NCBI RefSeq assembly: GCF_019308285.1
Contig: NZ_WWEM01000040.1
Coordinates: 43,040-107,039, forward strand
Source of the DNA: Flavobacterium quisquiliarum
Lineage (GTDB): Bacteria; Bacteroidota; Bacteroidia; Flavobacteriales; Flavobacteriaceae
DNA length: 64,000 nt
Direction: 5' to 3'
In this document: one piece after another, positions 50,876-59,946 of the stretch
Numbering within the stretch: position 1 is the stretch's first letter
How the letters are laid out: each line of letters opens with the position of its first letter
Notes under the pieces: generated by a model
The model's input: only the letters and a program-made list of their open reading frames with translations
What the model was told of the DNA's origin: nothing
The model's database searches: none
Program-made: the position numbers and the translations under genes

Positions 50876-51181
50876 TTAGTCTGAATTAGTTTTGTGATTG
50901 ATATAATTCTGCTCCAATATTGTCATCAAATCTGTTTCCTTATAAATAATTTTGCCACCAATCTGAATATACGGCAGGATATTATCATCACGATATTGCT
51001 GTAAAGTGCGTTTGCTAATGTGTAACAGTTTGCATACATCTTCGCCCGACAAATAAATTTCTCCATTCATTACGGGACGATAGTTTTTTAATATATTTTC
51101 AATACGGTCTCTCAATATCAAAATCATTTCTTGATGGGAAATGATTTCTTCATTATCATTCGTCAGTAAATCCATTATCAT
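50876..51181 (-). CDS. HTH_17-type (MerR-like) DNA-binding protein
   Basis: A 101-residue protein with a C-terminal winged HTH: IYLSGEDVCKLLHISKRTLQQYRDDNILPYIQIGGKIIYKETDL. Proteins of this shape serve as regulators or excisionases on Bacteroidota conjugative elements. Its start overlaps the stop of the next gene by 26 bp, so the two HTH genes are coupled. Confidence 0.85.
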   Translation of the reverse strand: MIMDLLTNDNEEIISHQEMILILRDRIENILKNYRPVMNGEIYLSGEDVCKLLHISKRTLQQYRDDNILPYIQIGGKIIYKETDLMTILEQNYINHKTNSD

Positions 51182-51467
51182 TGGTATTGTACGGCTGTCC
51201 AGCTTCGAGCAAAGCCCGTACGTCCGAGAGTTTATAATAATTCTTGCGGTTCAGTTTGGAATAAGGTAACAGCCCTTTGTCCTTGTAGGTCTGCAAAGTC
51301 CGTTTAGTAATCTTCATCATCAAACAAACTTCCTGGTTATCTAGCCATTTTTCTTCTTTGAAAATTGAAATGTATTTCATTGTGGCATTTTCGGTCAATT
51401 CCAAAAGTGCTTTCAGTTCATTTGTCATTCCATCCAATGCGGATTTTTGTATTGCGATAACTTCCAT
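51156..51467 (-). CDS. HTH_17-type (MerR-like) DNA-binding protein
   Basis: From the ATG at 51467 the protein is 103 residues: MEVIAIQKSALDGMTNELKALLELTENATMKYI helical start, then HTH KWLDNQEVCLMMKITKRTLQTYKDKGLLPYSKLNRKNYYKLSD. It is similar to the 101-residue neighbour. The frame continues to 51680, but that would include the palindrome at 51625-51654, so the shorter start is preferred. Likely a regulator of the element or its accessory genes. Confidence 0.82.
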   Translation of the reverse strand: MEVIAIQKSALDGMTNELKALLELTENATMKYISIFKEEKWLDNQEVCLMMKITKRTLQTYKDKGLLPYSKLNRKNYYKLSDVRALLEAGQPYNTNDNGFTDE

Positions 51468-51624
51468 AATCTGCTCAATTTTGCTGTGGAAGTCGAATTT
51501 ATCAATTATTTGTAAAGGCTTGTGAAATGTTGTATTGATTGTCGTTGAAAGGTAGTATTTGTCACTGGAACAACAATTTAGAAACAATTTATTTTGTAGA
51601 TTTGGAGAAAGTAATTTTGCCGTT

Positions 51625-51654
51625 AAACATACAAATTTTACATTTTGTATGTTT
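51625..51654. promoter_or_regulatory. Operator-like inverted repeat before GHKL gene
   Basis: Perfect 11-bp arms AAACATACAAA and TTTGTATGTTT with an 8-nt spacer, 46 bp before the ATG at 51701 and 158 bp upstream of the divergent HTH gene start. It lies in the shared intergenic region and is a good candidate for a repressor site, possibly bound by one of the two HTH proteins. Confidence 0.6.
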
Positions 51655-51700
51655 GAGAATTTAATAGCAAGTATAACCAAAAAATACCTAGCAAGAAACT

Positions 51701-53737
51701 ATGAATAGAAAACTTACGACAAACTCAAGATTAGTCAATGAATTATTTGCTAATTACATCAGCACATTCACTGCTTTTTGCGAACTATTAAACAACTCAA
51801 TTCAAGCAAAGAGTAAAAACATTTGGATCGACATAGATTACACTTTAGAAACTGAAATACATCCTCTTTTAATCAAAAAAATATCAGTAAAAGATGATGG
51901 TAACGGAGTTCATATGTCTGATATCGAAAAAAAATTATTGGATATTGGAACAGCAAATAAAGATGGCGGAAAAGGAATTGGAAGATTTGCCAGTTTTCAA
52001 ATTGGACAAGAAATCGAAATTGAAACTATTGGATATTCACAAGAAGAAAATACTTTTACTGAAACATACATTCCGTTATCATTTAATAGTTTTGGTAAAA
52101 ACATCAATGTTTCTGAAATTGAGTTAGCGACAAAAGAAAATATTCTAAAAGGAAATAATCATAATACTTACTACAAAGTAACTATTTCAAATTTGTATCC
52201 ACATACGACAACAGAAAATGAACCAAAAAAGAAAATAATTGATAAATTTCTTAAAGATAATATTTCAGATGCTATTTTTGAGAGATACCCTTTAAAAATT
52301 TTCAACAAAGAAGTTACATTTCACATTAATGGTAAAGCTTTAAACCCTAATGATTTCGTAATTGACAAACCTATAAAACTAGCCAAGACTTATACTGACA
52401 CTAAAGGCAAAGAACACAAAGTTCTTTTTGATTTTATGCAGATTAAGAAAATGGATAAAATAAAAGTTTTTTTAACTGCACAAAATGCTGGTCTAAATAC
52501 AATAGCAGGAAGTCTGGAGTATGATGCCAGTTGGTTGAGCCCAAAAATAGGAGGATGGTTTATTTATGTATCTTCATCTACGCTCTCATCTGATATTTAT
52601 AGAAACATAGATTTAGATGATTTAGACCCAGATTGGAGAAAAGTAAGAGAATTTATTAAAGACAAATTAAACACATTCTTCAAGGACAGAAACTTTGAGT
52701 TTGACAATTTTTCTGACAACCTTAAAAATGACGATTATTATCCATATAAAGAACGGGCAAGCTCAAAATCAAAAGTTATACTCTTTGATAAGTTAGCATA
52801 TTTAGTGGAAGATAAATACCATATTTTAAAAGATAATAATCAATTAAGAGAAATCATATATCCGCTTATAGATAGAACAATTTCCAATGGAGAATTGAAT
52901 AATATTTTAAGAAGCGTTCTAAAATTAAACAACAAAATGATTTCTAAATTCTCGGATTTATTGGAAAAAACCGATTTAGATAATATTGTTGAATTTTCTG
53001 ATAAAGTTGCTTCGAAAATTGAAGATATTGAATTTCTTGAAAAACTTGTTTATAGCGAAATATCTAAAAATGTGAAAGAACGAAAAGAACTTCATAAGTT
53101 TTTAGAAAGGATGTTATGGGTTTTTGGAGAAGAGTATTCCGAAAGTACCAAACTATTGTCAGATAAAAATTTAGAAAAAAATCTAACTCAATTAAGAGAC
53201 GATTGCTTAATATTTAAACCATCAAAAGATGGAGATAACATAAATGTCATTGATGAAAAACCGGTAAAATCTATTACTGACCTATTTATGTATAATGAAC
53301 GGGTTTTAGACGCTAAAAGAAGAGAAGTTTTAGTTGTTGAATTAAAAGCCCCAAAAGTAAAAATTAGCCCAAAAGAAATTGAGCAAGTAATGAAGTATGC
53401 CAGAGAAATCGAAAAACTTGATGCTTCAAGTTCAAATATTCATTACAAAATTTTATTGATTAGCTCAAAGATTAATTCTGATGCAGAATTTCAAATAAAA
53501 GGTAATCAAAGAAATGAAGACAATCCTTACTTCTATTTTAGGAATGAAAATAAAAATATTGAAATATGGATAATGAAATGGTCGGATTTATTGGAAAATG
53601 TAAAAAGAAAGCTAAAATATATGTCTGCTATCTTAAATACCAAAGATATTGATGTTCAGGAAAAAGCAGAAAAAGATTTTGCAGATATTGAGTTCAGTAA
53701 AGTGAGCTCCTCTCTAAAAAGAGTGGCGATGTCTTAA
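51701..53737 (+). CDS. GHKL-type ATPase with C-terminal nuclease-like motif
   Basis: A 678-residue soluble protein. The N-terminal GHKL (Bergerat) ATPase has E28 and N32 in CELLNNSIQA, DDGNG (D65, G67, G69) and GGKGIGRFASF (residues 89-99), as in MORC, MutL and Hsp90 ATPases. A long coiled region follows. Near residue 541 REVLVVELKAPK carries an ExK motif (E547, K549) preceded by aspartates, resembling PD-(D/E)XK or Shedu-type nuclease domains; this is unproven. It is a lone accessory gene next to two HTH genes and may be anti-phage. Confidence 0.75.
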   Translation: MNRKLTTNSRLVNELFANYISTFTAFCELLNNSIQAKSKNIWIDIDYTLETEIHPLLIKKISVKDDGNGVHMSDIEKKLLDIGTANKDGGKGIGRFASFQIGQEIEIETIGYSQEENTFTETYIPLSFNSFGKNINVSEIELATKENILKGNNHNTYYKVTISNLYPHTTTENEPKKKIIDKFLKDNISDAIFERYPLKIFNKEVTFHINGKALNPNDFVIDKPIKLAKTYTDTKGKEHKVLFDFMQIKKMDKIKVFLTAQNAGLNTIAGSLEYDASWLSPKIGGWFIYVSSSTLSSDIYRNIDLDDLDPDWRKVREFIKDKLNTFFKDRNFEFDNFSDNLKNDDYYPYKERASSKSKVILFDKLAYLVEDKYHILKDNNQLREIIYPLIDRTISNGELNNILRSVLKLNNKMISKFSDLLEKTDLDNIVEFSDKVASKIEDIEFLEKLVYSEISKNVKERKELHKFLERMLWVFGEEYSESTKLLSDKNLEKNLTQLRDDCLIFKPSKDGDNINVIDEKPVKSITDLFMYNERVLDAKRREVLVVELKAPKVKISPKEIEQVMKYAREIEKLDASSSNIHYKILLISSKINSDAEFQIKGNQRNEDNPYFYFRNENKNIEIWIMKWSDLLENVKRKLKYMSAILNTKDIDVQEKAEKDFADIEFSKVSSSLKRVAMS

Positions 53738-53822
53738 ATTATAAAAAAAGTAGTAAATAGAAAATGTTATCATACAGTACAAACGAAAAAGCTAGTACTT
53801 AAAGTAAAACAAGAAAATTTGA

Positions 53823-54101
53823 TCAGCGTTGTGCAGGTTGCTCAGTTCTTACTTCTGACTGCTGTTTTTCTTTTTTCTCACGAGAATAAACCCATAATGA
53901 CAAAAGTCCAAAAATAATCAGTGCATAAGCTACCCATTTACCAAACTTTTCAATCAATTTAATGAAAACCGAACTTTCATAAGATGAAAAGCCCTCAGCT
54001 CCCATTGGGCTTCGCCTGTAAAATTTTCTACGGTTAATCCAGTATCTAAGCCCTAAACCAGCAACCAAAAATATTATTCCTATAACTAATGATGCGACCA
54101 T
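53823..54101 (-). CDS. Small two-helix membrane protein of conjugative elements
   Basis: A 92-residue protein with two predicted membrane helices (about residues 2-21 and 53-73) and a charged tail. Similar short ORFs stand next to tra operons in Bacteroidota ICEs, where annotators have sometimes mislabelled them as transporter permeases. Function is unknown. It is the first of the minus-strand run but separated by 101 bp from traQ. Confidence 0.6.
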   Translation of the reverse strand: MVASLVIGIIFLVAGLGLRYWINRRKFYRRSPMGAEGFSSYESSVFIKLIEKFGKWVAYALIIFGLLSLWVYSREKKEKQQSEVRTEQPAQR

Positions 54102-54202
54102 AACAAAACACTTAAAATTTACCTTTTAAATTTACAAAAAAAACAGTTTTAATATCCCTTAAAAAGAGAAATCCTGCTTTTTGTGGCAGGATTTCATTGT
54201 TT

Positions 54203-54652
54203 TTAATCAGCACTATTAAACTGAAAACTTATCTGTTTTTTATTTCCAAAGCTGTCCGAAATCCAAACATCAAAGGATTGCGAAACGGCAGATGTTGAAG
54301 TATAGTACAATCGAAACTGATCTGTCGGTAATGGGTATAAATCGTTCGGTAAATATGGTTGCTCATCGTAATACCGCAACGTGCCTTGTCCGTCAAATTG
54401 GAAATAGCGAAGAAAATACTGTGTGTTGCTGTAATTGCCTGTTCGCTGTATGGCAATGCGTATTTCTACCGTCTGCCCATTGGCTATATCTTTGGGAACC
54501 GGCATCACATTTACCTCAAAAGGAAAATCGTTCTGTATTTCGAGCTCATCATCTGTGCTACAAGATACCAAAGAAACCGAAGCTGTTAGGATTGCCAAGA
54601 GTACATATATTGAGCTTAATCCTATTCTGAATTTATTGAATATTGCTATCAT
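54203..54652 (-). CDS. traQ: Conjugal transfer protein TraQ (DUF3872)
   Basis: A 149-residue exported protein with a lipoprotein-like signal (LLAILTASVSLVSCS) and a beta-rich DUF3872 domain: DFPFEVNVMPVPKDIANGQTVEIRIAIQRTGNYS. It belongs to the Bacteroidota conjugation apparatus in the outer or periplasmic layer. It lies at the end of the tra operon, 12 bp from traO, and traP is absent between them. Confidence 0.87.
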   Translation of the reverse strand: MIAIFNKFRIGLSSIYVLLAILTASVSLVSCSTDDELEIQNDFPFEVNVMPVPKDIANGQTVEIRIAIQRTGNYSNTQYFLRYFQFDGQGTLRYYDEQPYLPNDLYPLPTDQFRLYYTSTSAVSQSFDVWISDSFGNKKQISFQFNSAD

Positions 54653-54663
54653 TGTTTTATGTA

Positions 54664-55224
54664 TTAAAAATTAAACCTTAGTCCCACACCTGCGGATGGT
54701 CTGAATTGCTCTAAGTCCGTACCCCAAAATACCTTTGTGCGTCCTTGTAGGATTAACACAAAACGGTCTGATAGATATGTTTCAAGAGTGAGCCGTCCAC
54801 CAGCTCCGTAGATGAAGTTATCCTCGCTCAAAATCTTTGCTCCGTCATACAACATCGCTTCGCCACGATTGATGCTTTCGTAACCGACTACACCTGTTAT
54901 TCCGAAGTTCAGCGTAATGTTTTTACGAGCATCGCCCAAAAGGAAGAAACTGTAACCGCCTTCGGCAGTATAAGTTTCCTGCGGTATGCGGAGGTCTTTA
55001 TAGTCGTGGTATTGGTGCGTGTATTCCAATGCCCAAAGCTGATAGTTACCGTTTTTACCGTTTATGGTCATACCAAGATTGATATAATAATCGTTACCGA
55101 TTTTATCGTTGGATACTACACCTGTACTTACTTCCAGTCCTTTCTGTTTTGGGAGCATTCTTTGTGCCTGTGTAACCGTGATGGTCATCAAAATGAACAT
55201 CACGGTATAGATATACTTTTTCAT
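54664..55224 (-). CDS. traO: Conjugal transfer protein TraO
   Basis: A 186-residue outer-envelope protein with a signal peptide (MKKYIYTVMFILMTITVTQAQ) and a beta-barrel-like body ending FRPSAGVGLRFNF, with an aromatic C-terminus typical of outer-membrane barrels. TraO is part of the T4SS-like conjugation machine of CTnDOT-type elements. It follows traN by 20 bp. Confidence 0.88.
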   Translation of the reverse strand: MKKYIYTVMFILMTITVTQAQRMLPKQKGLEVSTGVVSNDKIGNDYYINLGMTINGKNGNYQLWALEYTHQYHDYKDLRIPQETYTAEGGYSFFLLGDARKNITLNFGITGVVGYESINRGEAMLYDGAKILSEDNFIYGAGGRLTLETYLSDRFVLILQGRTKVFWGTDLEQFRPSAGVGLRFNF

Positions 55225-55244
55225 ATTATTGCATTAAAAGGTTA

Positions 55245-56138
55245 TTAAAATTTTAGGTGCATATCGTTTATCAAACGAGCTTTTATCAAATCCGAATTTT
55301 CTACCTGCAAAGTTTGATGTCTGCCACCGTTCTTCTCGAAAATCTCAATCAACAGTACCTTGTCATCGGCAATGGTAAATTGGTCTAACAGGAACACGTT
55401 TTGTTCGGTTAGTTTCCCGCCAATCTCGTCCAAAGGTTTGTAAGTGCGTAATGGTATCATCGGGCGTTCCTGTACAACTGTACGTTTGGCTACCTTTTTA
55501 TCTACTACTTTGAAATTGATAAAATCAATCTGGAAAGGCACATTGGTTTTATTTCTCAATTCCGTATGGAAATAATATTTGCCATTGTGAATGTAAATAC
55601 CTTTAAGGATAAACTGAATACCGAAACTCTTTGCCCCAATATGCTTTACAATACGCTTATCATTTTTGTAAATCGTTTCCAAAAGCAATCCTGCCAGCGA
55701 AGGCGAATTATTGCCCAACTCTTCAAGAAGCACATCGTTTCCATTGGCTTTGTCTACTGCCTTTTGCATTGTGAGCAGGTCATAACTCAATGCCTCGGGA
55801 TAGGAACTGTAATATACATTGAAACTGTAAAAACGTCCGTCATTGGTAATGACCGAAAAATTGGTTTCTGGTTCAAAATCCCTTACCGTTGCTTTTACAC
55901 GCAACACGTTTTCTGCATCTTCTGCTTTTCCTGCAATCAGATATTCGCTTCCCAAATCCACATAACGGATAGCGGTCGGAAAAATCAAGTGCGAAGTTTT
56001 ATCGTAGGTAACTTCCATTTTATACGGTTCTATCTTGCCTAATGCAAGCGGAGTTCTGATGCTGTCTTGTGCAAAAGATTGTACGGCAAAGCCGAGTATC
56101 AGGGCAATTGCCCAAAAGGTTTTTAAATGATTTTTCAT
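55245..56138 (-). CDS. traN: Conjugal transfer protein TraN (VirB9-like)
   Basis: A 297-residue exported protein with signal peptide (MKNHLKTFWAIALILGFAVQSFAQ) and two beta domains, including LIFPTAIRYVDLGSEYLIAGKAEDAENVLRVKA, the DUF4138-type core seen in Bacteroidota TraN. It probably forms the outer ring of the conjugation channel together with TraM and TraO. Confidence 0.9.
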   Translation of the reverse strand: MKNHLKTFWAIALILGFAVQSFAQDSIRTPLALGKIEPYKMEVTYDKTSHLIFPTAIRYVDLGSEYLIAGKAEDAENVLRVKATVRDFEPETNFSVITNDGRFYSFNVYYSSYPEALSYDLLTMQKAVDKANGNDVLLEELGNNSPSLAGLLLETIYKNDKRIVKHIGAKSFGIQFILKGIYIHNGKYYFHTELRNKTNVPFQIDFINFKVVDKKVAKRTVVQERPMIPLRTYKPLDEIGGKLTEQNVFLLDQFTIADDKVLLIEIFEKNGGRHQTLQVENSDLIKARLINDMHLKF

Positions 56139-56225
56139 TGTCTTTAATATTTAATTTTTAATGGTAATGAAGCGTGTTCCGCTGCACGGAACAGGTTTCA
56201 TTGTTTTATTTATTTGAATTCAACA

Positions 56226-57575
56226 TTATTGTTTAGATACAAGGAAGACCTGATGTCCTGCTTTCAGCGTAACTTTTGGGGTTCTTACCTTTTTAGCAAA
56301 ATAGCCCGAAATTCCCTGTACCACACCACGACTAAGGTCTGCGGCAACTTGCTGTCCAGCATTTTGCGTGAGCATTACGCTTGTTCCTCCTGTCTGGCTC
56401 ATATTGCCTGCCATTTCGGTAAGGGCATTCATTTCGGGCGAATAAGGAACGTACAAGCCTTGCTGTCCGTCCAAATCGTAAATGGTTATATCTACTGGGA
56501 TGATATTGCCCTCCAGTTCTATCGAGGTAACTTTTAGTTGTAAACGCCCTCCCTGAAATTTCGCATTAGCCGTTAAAATCGTTCCTTTTGGAATGGTACG
56601 GCTCGGTGTTTTTGCAGGCTCTAATAATCGTAAACGCACACCTGTTTCGCCAACTACTGTTTGGGCATCGTGTACACAGGCTTTGATACTGTGTTTGGGT
56701 TGTGCCATTTGTTCCACAGAACCAGCGGTATAAAACCCACGGTTCTTTGTTTCGCTCCAATCTGCTAAAAAAGCACTGTCCGATGGTTCACGGTACAGGG
56801 CTGATACGGCATTTTTTCTTGTAGGCGTAAACGATACAAAATGCTCTTTTTGGTTAGTACCAGCAGCACTAACAGCAACCGGAACAGTACCATTGGCAGG
56901 AGTACCGTTCTCGGAATTTTCATTCTTCGGAAGATATTTTGCTGCCATTTCATAAGATTTCTCCATTAGCTTCAATTGGTCATCAACTGTGGCCACAGGT
57001 GGCACACCCTTTTCTGATAATTTTTCTTTCAATTCGTCCACCTGCTTACGCAGTTCCATTGTTTCAGCGTTATCATCTTGATAAAAGGAACTCAATGCGC
57101 TTTGGCTATTTCGATAGCTGTTCAAAGCAGGATTACTGCTTCTTGCCGAATTTCTTCCACTACCGCCAAAGCTGTTGTTTTCCTCTTCTTCATTAAACGG
57201 TTCGTCGGTTGGCTCTTCTTTGTCTTCTGTATTCCAGTAGTCTGAAAGTGTAGCCAATGCATTGCGTTTTTCCTGCTCTTTGCGTTCGAGCATTTCCTGT
57301 TCATACGCCTTGCCTTTGTCGGCAGGCATTCCAGTTCCAGTAGCCTCTGGTACCGCATCGTTCAGCCCTACATTTTCAATTGTCTTTTTGTCTTCGGATG
57401 GTTTAAATATGAGGTACATACAACCCACGAAAACAATCGCCATTAAGCCGAAAATTAAGGGCTTTTTGAGCTTCTCCTTATTATTCTGTGTGCCGTCTTG
57501 TAACACATCAGCAGTTGCAGACGGATTACCTTCTGTTACCCGAACAACTGACTTTTTGTTCTCATTTTCTTTCAT
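56226..57575 (-). CDS. traM: Conjugal transfer protein TraM (VirB10-like)
   Basis: A 449-residue protein with a short cytoplasmic N-terminus, one membrane helix (PLIFGLMAIVFVGCMYLIF, about residues 39-57), a proline- and charge-rich linker and a C-terminal VirB10/TrbI-like barrel (PSRTIPKGTILTANAKFQ, YSPEMNALTEMAGN). It spans the periplasm and links inner and outer rings. It overlaps traL by 14 bp. Confidence 0.9.
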   Translation of the reverse strand: MKENENKKSVVRVTEGNPSATADVLQDGTQNNKEKLKKPLIFGLMAIVFVGCMYLIFKPSEDKKTIENVGLNDAVPEATGTGMPADKGKAYEQEMLERKEQEKRNALATLSDYWNTEDKEEPTDEPFNEEEENNSFGGSGRNSARSSNPALNSYRNSQSALSSFYQDDNAETMELRKQVDELKEKLSEKGVPPVATVDDQLKLMEKSYEMAAKYLPKNENSENGTPANGTVPVAVSAAGTNQKEHFVSFTPTRKNAVSALYREPSDSAFLADWSETKNRGFYTAGSVEQMAQPKHSIKACVHDAQTVVGETGVRLRLLEPAKTPSRTIPKGTILTANAKFQGGRLQLKVTSIELEGNIIPVDITIYDLDGQQGLYVPYSPEMNALTEMAGNMSQTGGTSVMLTQNAGQQVAADLSRGVVQGISGYFAKKVRTPKVTLKAGHQVFLVSKQ

Positions 57576-57846
57576 AAATTTTATTTTTTAAAATTGTTGA
57601 TACACTATCCTGCAATCTTGCAGGACTTCCATTTTTTTTGAGGACAGGGTTTTCGATATGCTCTATGATCATATCGTTTCCAGACTTTGTATCGTACCAG
57701 ACTTTGAAAATTACACCTGCGGTAAGCAGTAGATATCCCACAAAAAAGCACAGGGTATATTGGTGCTGTTTGCGTACTGGTAACGTCTGCCAACGTTCAT
57801 CAAGCTTGTCAAAATACGTGTCCATATTTGCTCTTAGTTTTTTCAT
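57562..57846 (-). CDS. traL: Conjugal transfer protein TraL (DUF3989)
   Basis: From the ATG at 57846 the protein is 94 residues: MKKLRANMDTYFDKLDERWQTLPVRKQHQYTLCFFVGYLLLTAGVIFKVWYD, with one or two membrane helices. It is the small inner-membrane subunit of the conjugation complex. The frame reaches 57918 but that region lies inside the preceding gene, so the shorter start (19 bp after the 57866 stop) is chosen. Confidence 0.82.
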   Translation of the reverse strand: MKKLRANMDTYFDKLDERWQTLPVRKQHQYTLCFFVGYLLLTAGVIFKVWYDTKSGNDMIIEHIENPVLKKNGSPARLQDSVSTILKNKIYERK

Positions 57847-57865
57847 ATTCTTATTATTTCTGATG

Positions 57866-58294
57866 TTAGAGCTTGAACCGTTTTGAACTTGAGCCCAGAT
57901 TTTGTTTCTGTTCATCATTGACCAGTGCGATCGCTTCAGTTAATTTGGGTGCAGATATGATTGAAAGGTTTGTCAATTCCGATTTTTTAAGCAGTTGCCC
58001 AAAGCTGTCTTTCTTGGCTATTTCCATTCGGCTCAATGAGAATTTGCCGTTCAGGTACTTTACCCACATACTGCATTCTACACGGGGCTTGTCTTCTCCC
58101 AACCATTGCAGATAGCCTGTCAACAATAAATCCTGTTTGGGTAAACTGTCTGTACCTTTTTGGTAACTTTCAAGGTAATCGCTGATGCTTTCTTTCAGCT
58201 TTCCGGCATACGCACCCTGCGTATGGAAATAGCCGTTATATCCTTTTTCTGTAAGGATTTTTGCGAACGTGTTTAAATCTGATAATACTTCCAT
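57866..58294 (-). CDS. Hypothetical tra-operon protein
   Basis: A 142-residue soluble protein between traK and traL (MEVLSDLNTFAKILTEKGYNGYFHTQGAYAGKLKES). The C-terminal basic stretch ends SSSKRFKL. I do not recognise a domain. Its place in the tra operon, with gaps of 11 and 19 bp, implies a role in transfer. Confidence 0.65.
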   Translation of the reverse strand: MEVLSDLNTFAKILTEKGYNGYFHTQGAYAGKLKESISDYLESYQKGTDSLPKQDLLLTGYLQWLGEDKPRVECSMWVKYLNGKFSLSRMEIAKKDSFGQLLKKSELTNLSIISAPKLTEAIALVNDEQKQNLGSSSKRFKL

Positions 58295-58305
58295 AAGATT
58301 ATTTT

Positions 58306-58929
58306 TTAGCGTTCGATGACTTCTATATCCCTGTTTTCCACGACTGCAAATTTTTCGATATTGAAGCCTTGTGGGTTGTTGTCAGAGCGAACGGAGTTGA
58401 CTAGGTAGCAGGAAGTAATCAAGTTACGTCTGGTTACATTGCTTGACCGAATGATGAATTGTTTTGCATAGGTTCGTACCGCATAAGGATGGGTATCGAA
58501 ATTGCAGACCACACTATCTACTTCGATGCGTTGCTGTACATTTCCTGATATAATACGACTGTAATAGCCTTTTTCCGACAAGTCTTTATAGTAGTCGAAG
58601 GCACTTTTGTCAGCAAGATTGAATGCCCTGCTCATATTGCTTTCTATAGCGTTTTTGTCGGGAGCAAGTGTAAAGAACAGTTCGTGAAACCTTCTAACGT
58701 GTTCTCTTGCTTCCACAGGTCGGTTGATGCTCGCATCCTGCGATAAGGCAAGCATCAAAGATTTGCCGTTATCCAATACATAGATTTTTTGGCGTTGTTC
58801 TTCTGCAAAGCGGTAGGACTGCCATACGGCATATCCTACCACGCCAATGCAGAGAACCGCAAACACAATGGCATATAGTCTTATCTGCCTAAAGCTGTTT
58901 TCGATATTTCTTAGCGTTTTAAATTCCAT
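58306..58929 (-). CDS. traK: Conjugal transfer protein TraK (VirB8-like)
   Basis: A 207-residue protein with one N-terminal membrane helix (LYAIVFAVLCIGVVGYAVW, about residues 18-36) and a periplasmic NTF2-like domain (FNLADKSAFDYYKDLSEKGYYSRIISGNVQQRIEV). It resembles VirB8 assembly factors. The start follows traJ by 19 bp. Confidence 0.9.
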   Translation of the reverse strand: MEFKTLRNIENSFRQIRLYAIVFAVLCIGVVGYAVWQSYRFAEEQRQKIYVLDNGKSLMLALSQDASINRPVEAREHVRRFHELFFTLAPDKNAIESNMSRAFNLADKSAFDYYKDLSEKGYYSRIISGNVQQRIEVDSVVCNFDTHPYAVRTYAKQFIIRSSNVTRRNLITSCYLVNSVRSDNNPQGFNIEKFAVVENRDIEVIER

Positions 58930-58948
58930 TTTTTTTAATGATTTATTG

Positions 58949-59944
58949 TTATTTATTCATCAGTTTACCGCCGATGTTTCCTACTGTAGATCCTGCACCA
59001 GCACCTGCAAGGTTTCCTGCCTTCATCGCTGTTTGATTTACATTACGAGTAAAGTTTCCTGCACCTCCGGCTTGGATTACCCAACCTGTTACTGTTGGAA
59101 TTGTGAAGTAGCCAACGATACCGATAATCATAAAGATGATGTACACCGTATTGCTCGTATCGGGTATGTAAGTTGGATCGGCAAGCATTGCTATATCCCG
59201 TTCTAAAATGAGGGATTGTATTCTTGCCAACATCGAACTGAACAAATCGGAAACAGGAAGCCACAGGTAAACACTTACATACCTCGTGATCCATTGCGTG
59301 AGCGTTGACTGAAATCCGTCCCAAACGGAAATAGCAAAAGCTATTGGCCCCAGTATCGAAAGGACTATCAGGAAAAATGTTCGTATGGTATCAATAACTA
59401 AAGCCGCCGCCTGAAAGAGTATTTCCAATAAATTGCGAAACCAATCCTTTATTGCTTTCTCTATCTTGTAGGCTTGCCTGTCCATATACATTCCTGCCAT
59501 TGTACCAACATCGGAAGGCGACCATCCTAATTCATCCAGTTTTTTATCAAACTCTTCGTCTGATGCCATATAGGCGGTTTCGGGATTTCGTACCATTGCT
59601 TCGTATTCCAATTGGTCTTTCTGTTGCTGGAGTTGGTTGAGGTCAAGCACCTGGTCTTCGAGTATGGCGTGAGTTCCTGTAACTACCGGGCTTAATACTG
59701 CATTAATGGTTCCCAACACGATGGTTGGAAAGAACATTATACAAAGACCCAGAGCGAATGGACGCAGTAACGGAAACACATCGATAGGCTCGGCTCGGCT
59801 TAAAGCCTGCCAAACCTTTAATGCTACATAGAACAACGCACCCAATCCAGCCAATCCTTTAGCCACAGCCGCCATATCACCAGCAAGTGGCATCATATCA
59901 TCGTAAAGTGAACGAAGGAGTTCGTGAAGATTATCCCATTCCAT
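58949..59944 (-). CDS. traJ: Conjugal transfer protein TraJ (VirB6-like)
   Basis: A 331-residue polytopic membrane protein with about five to six helices, including LAGLGALFYVALKVWQAL, ALGLCIMFFPTIVLGTIN and NTVYIIFMIIGIVGYFTIP, and a small glycine-rich tail (AGAGAGSTVGNIGGKLMNK). It forms part of the inner-membrane channel. It overlaps no neighbour and is 2 bp from traI. Confidence 0.9.
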   Translation of the reverse strand: MEWDNLHELLRSLYDDMMPLAGDMAAVAKGLAGLGALFYVALKVWQALSRAEPIDVFPLLRPFALGLCIMFFPTIVLGTINAVLSPVVTGTHAILEDQVLDLNQLQQQKDQLEYEAMVRNPETAYMASDEEFDKKLDELGWSPSDVGTMAGMYMDRQAYKIEKAIKDWFRNLLEILFQAAALVIDTIRTFFLIVLSILGPIAFAISVWDGFQSTLTQWITRYVSVYLWLPVSDLFSSMLARIQSLILERDIAMLADPTYIPDTSNTVYIIFMIIGIVGYFTIPTVTGWVIQAGGAGNFTRNVNQTAMKAGNLAGAGAGSTVGNIGGKLMNK

Positions 59945-59946
59945 TT

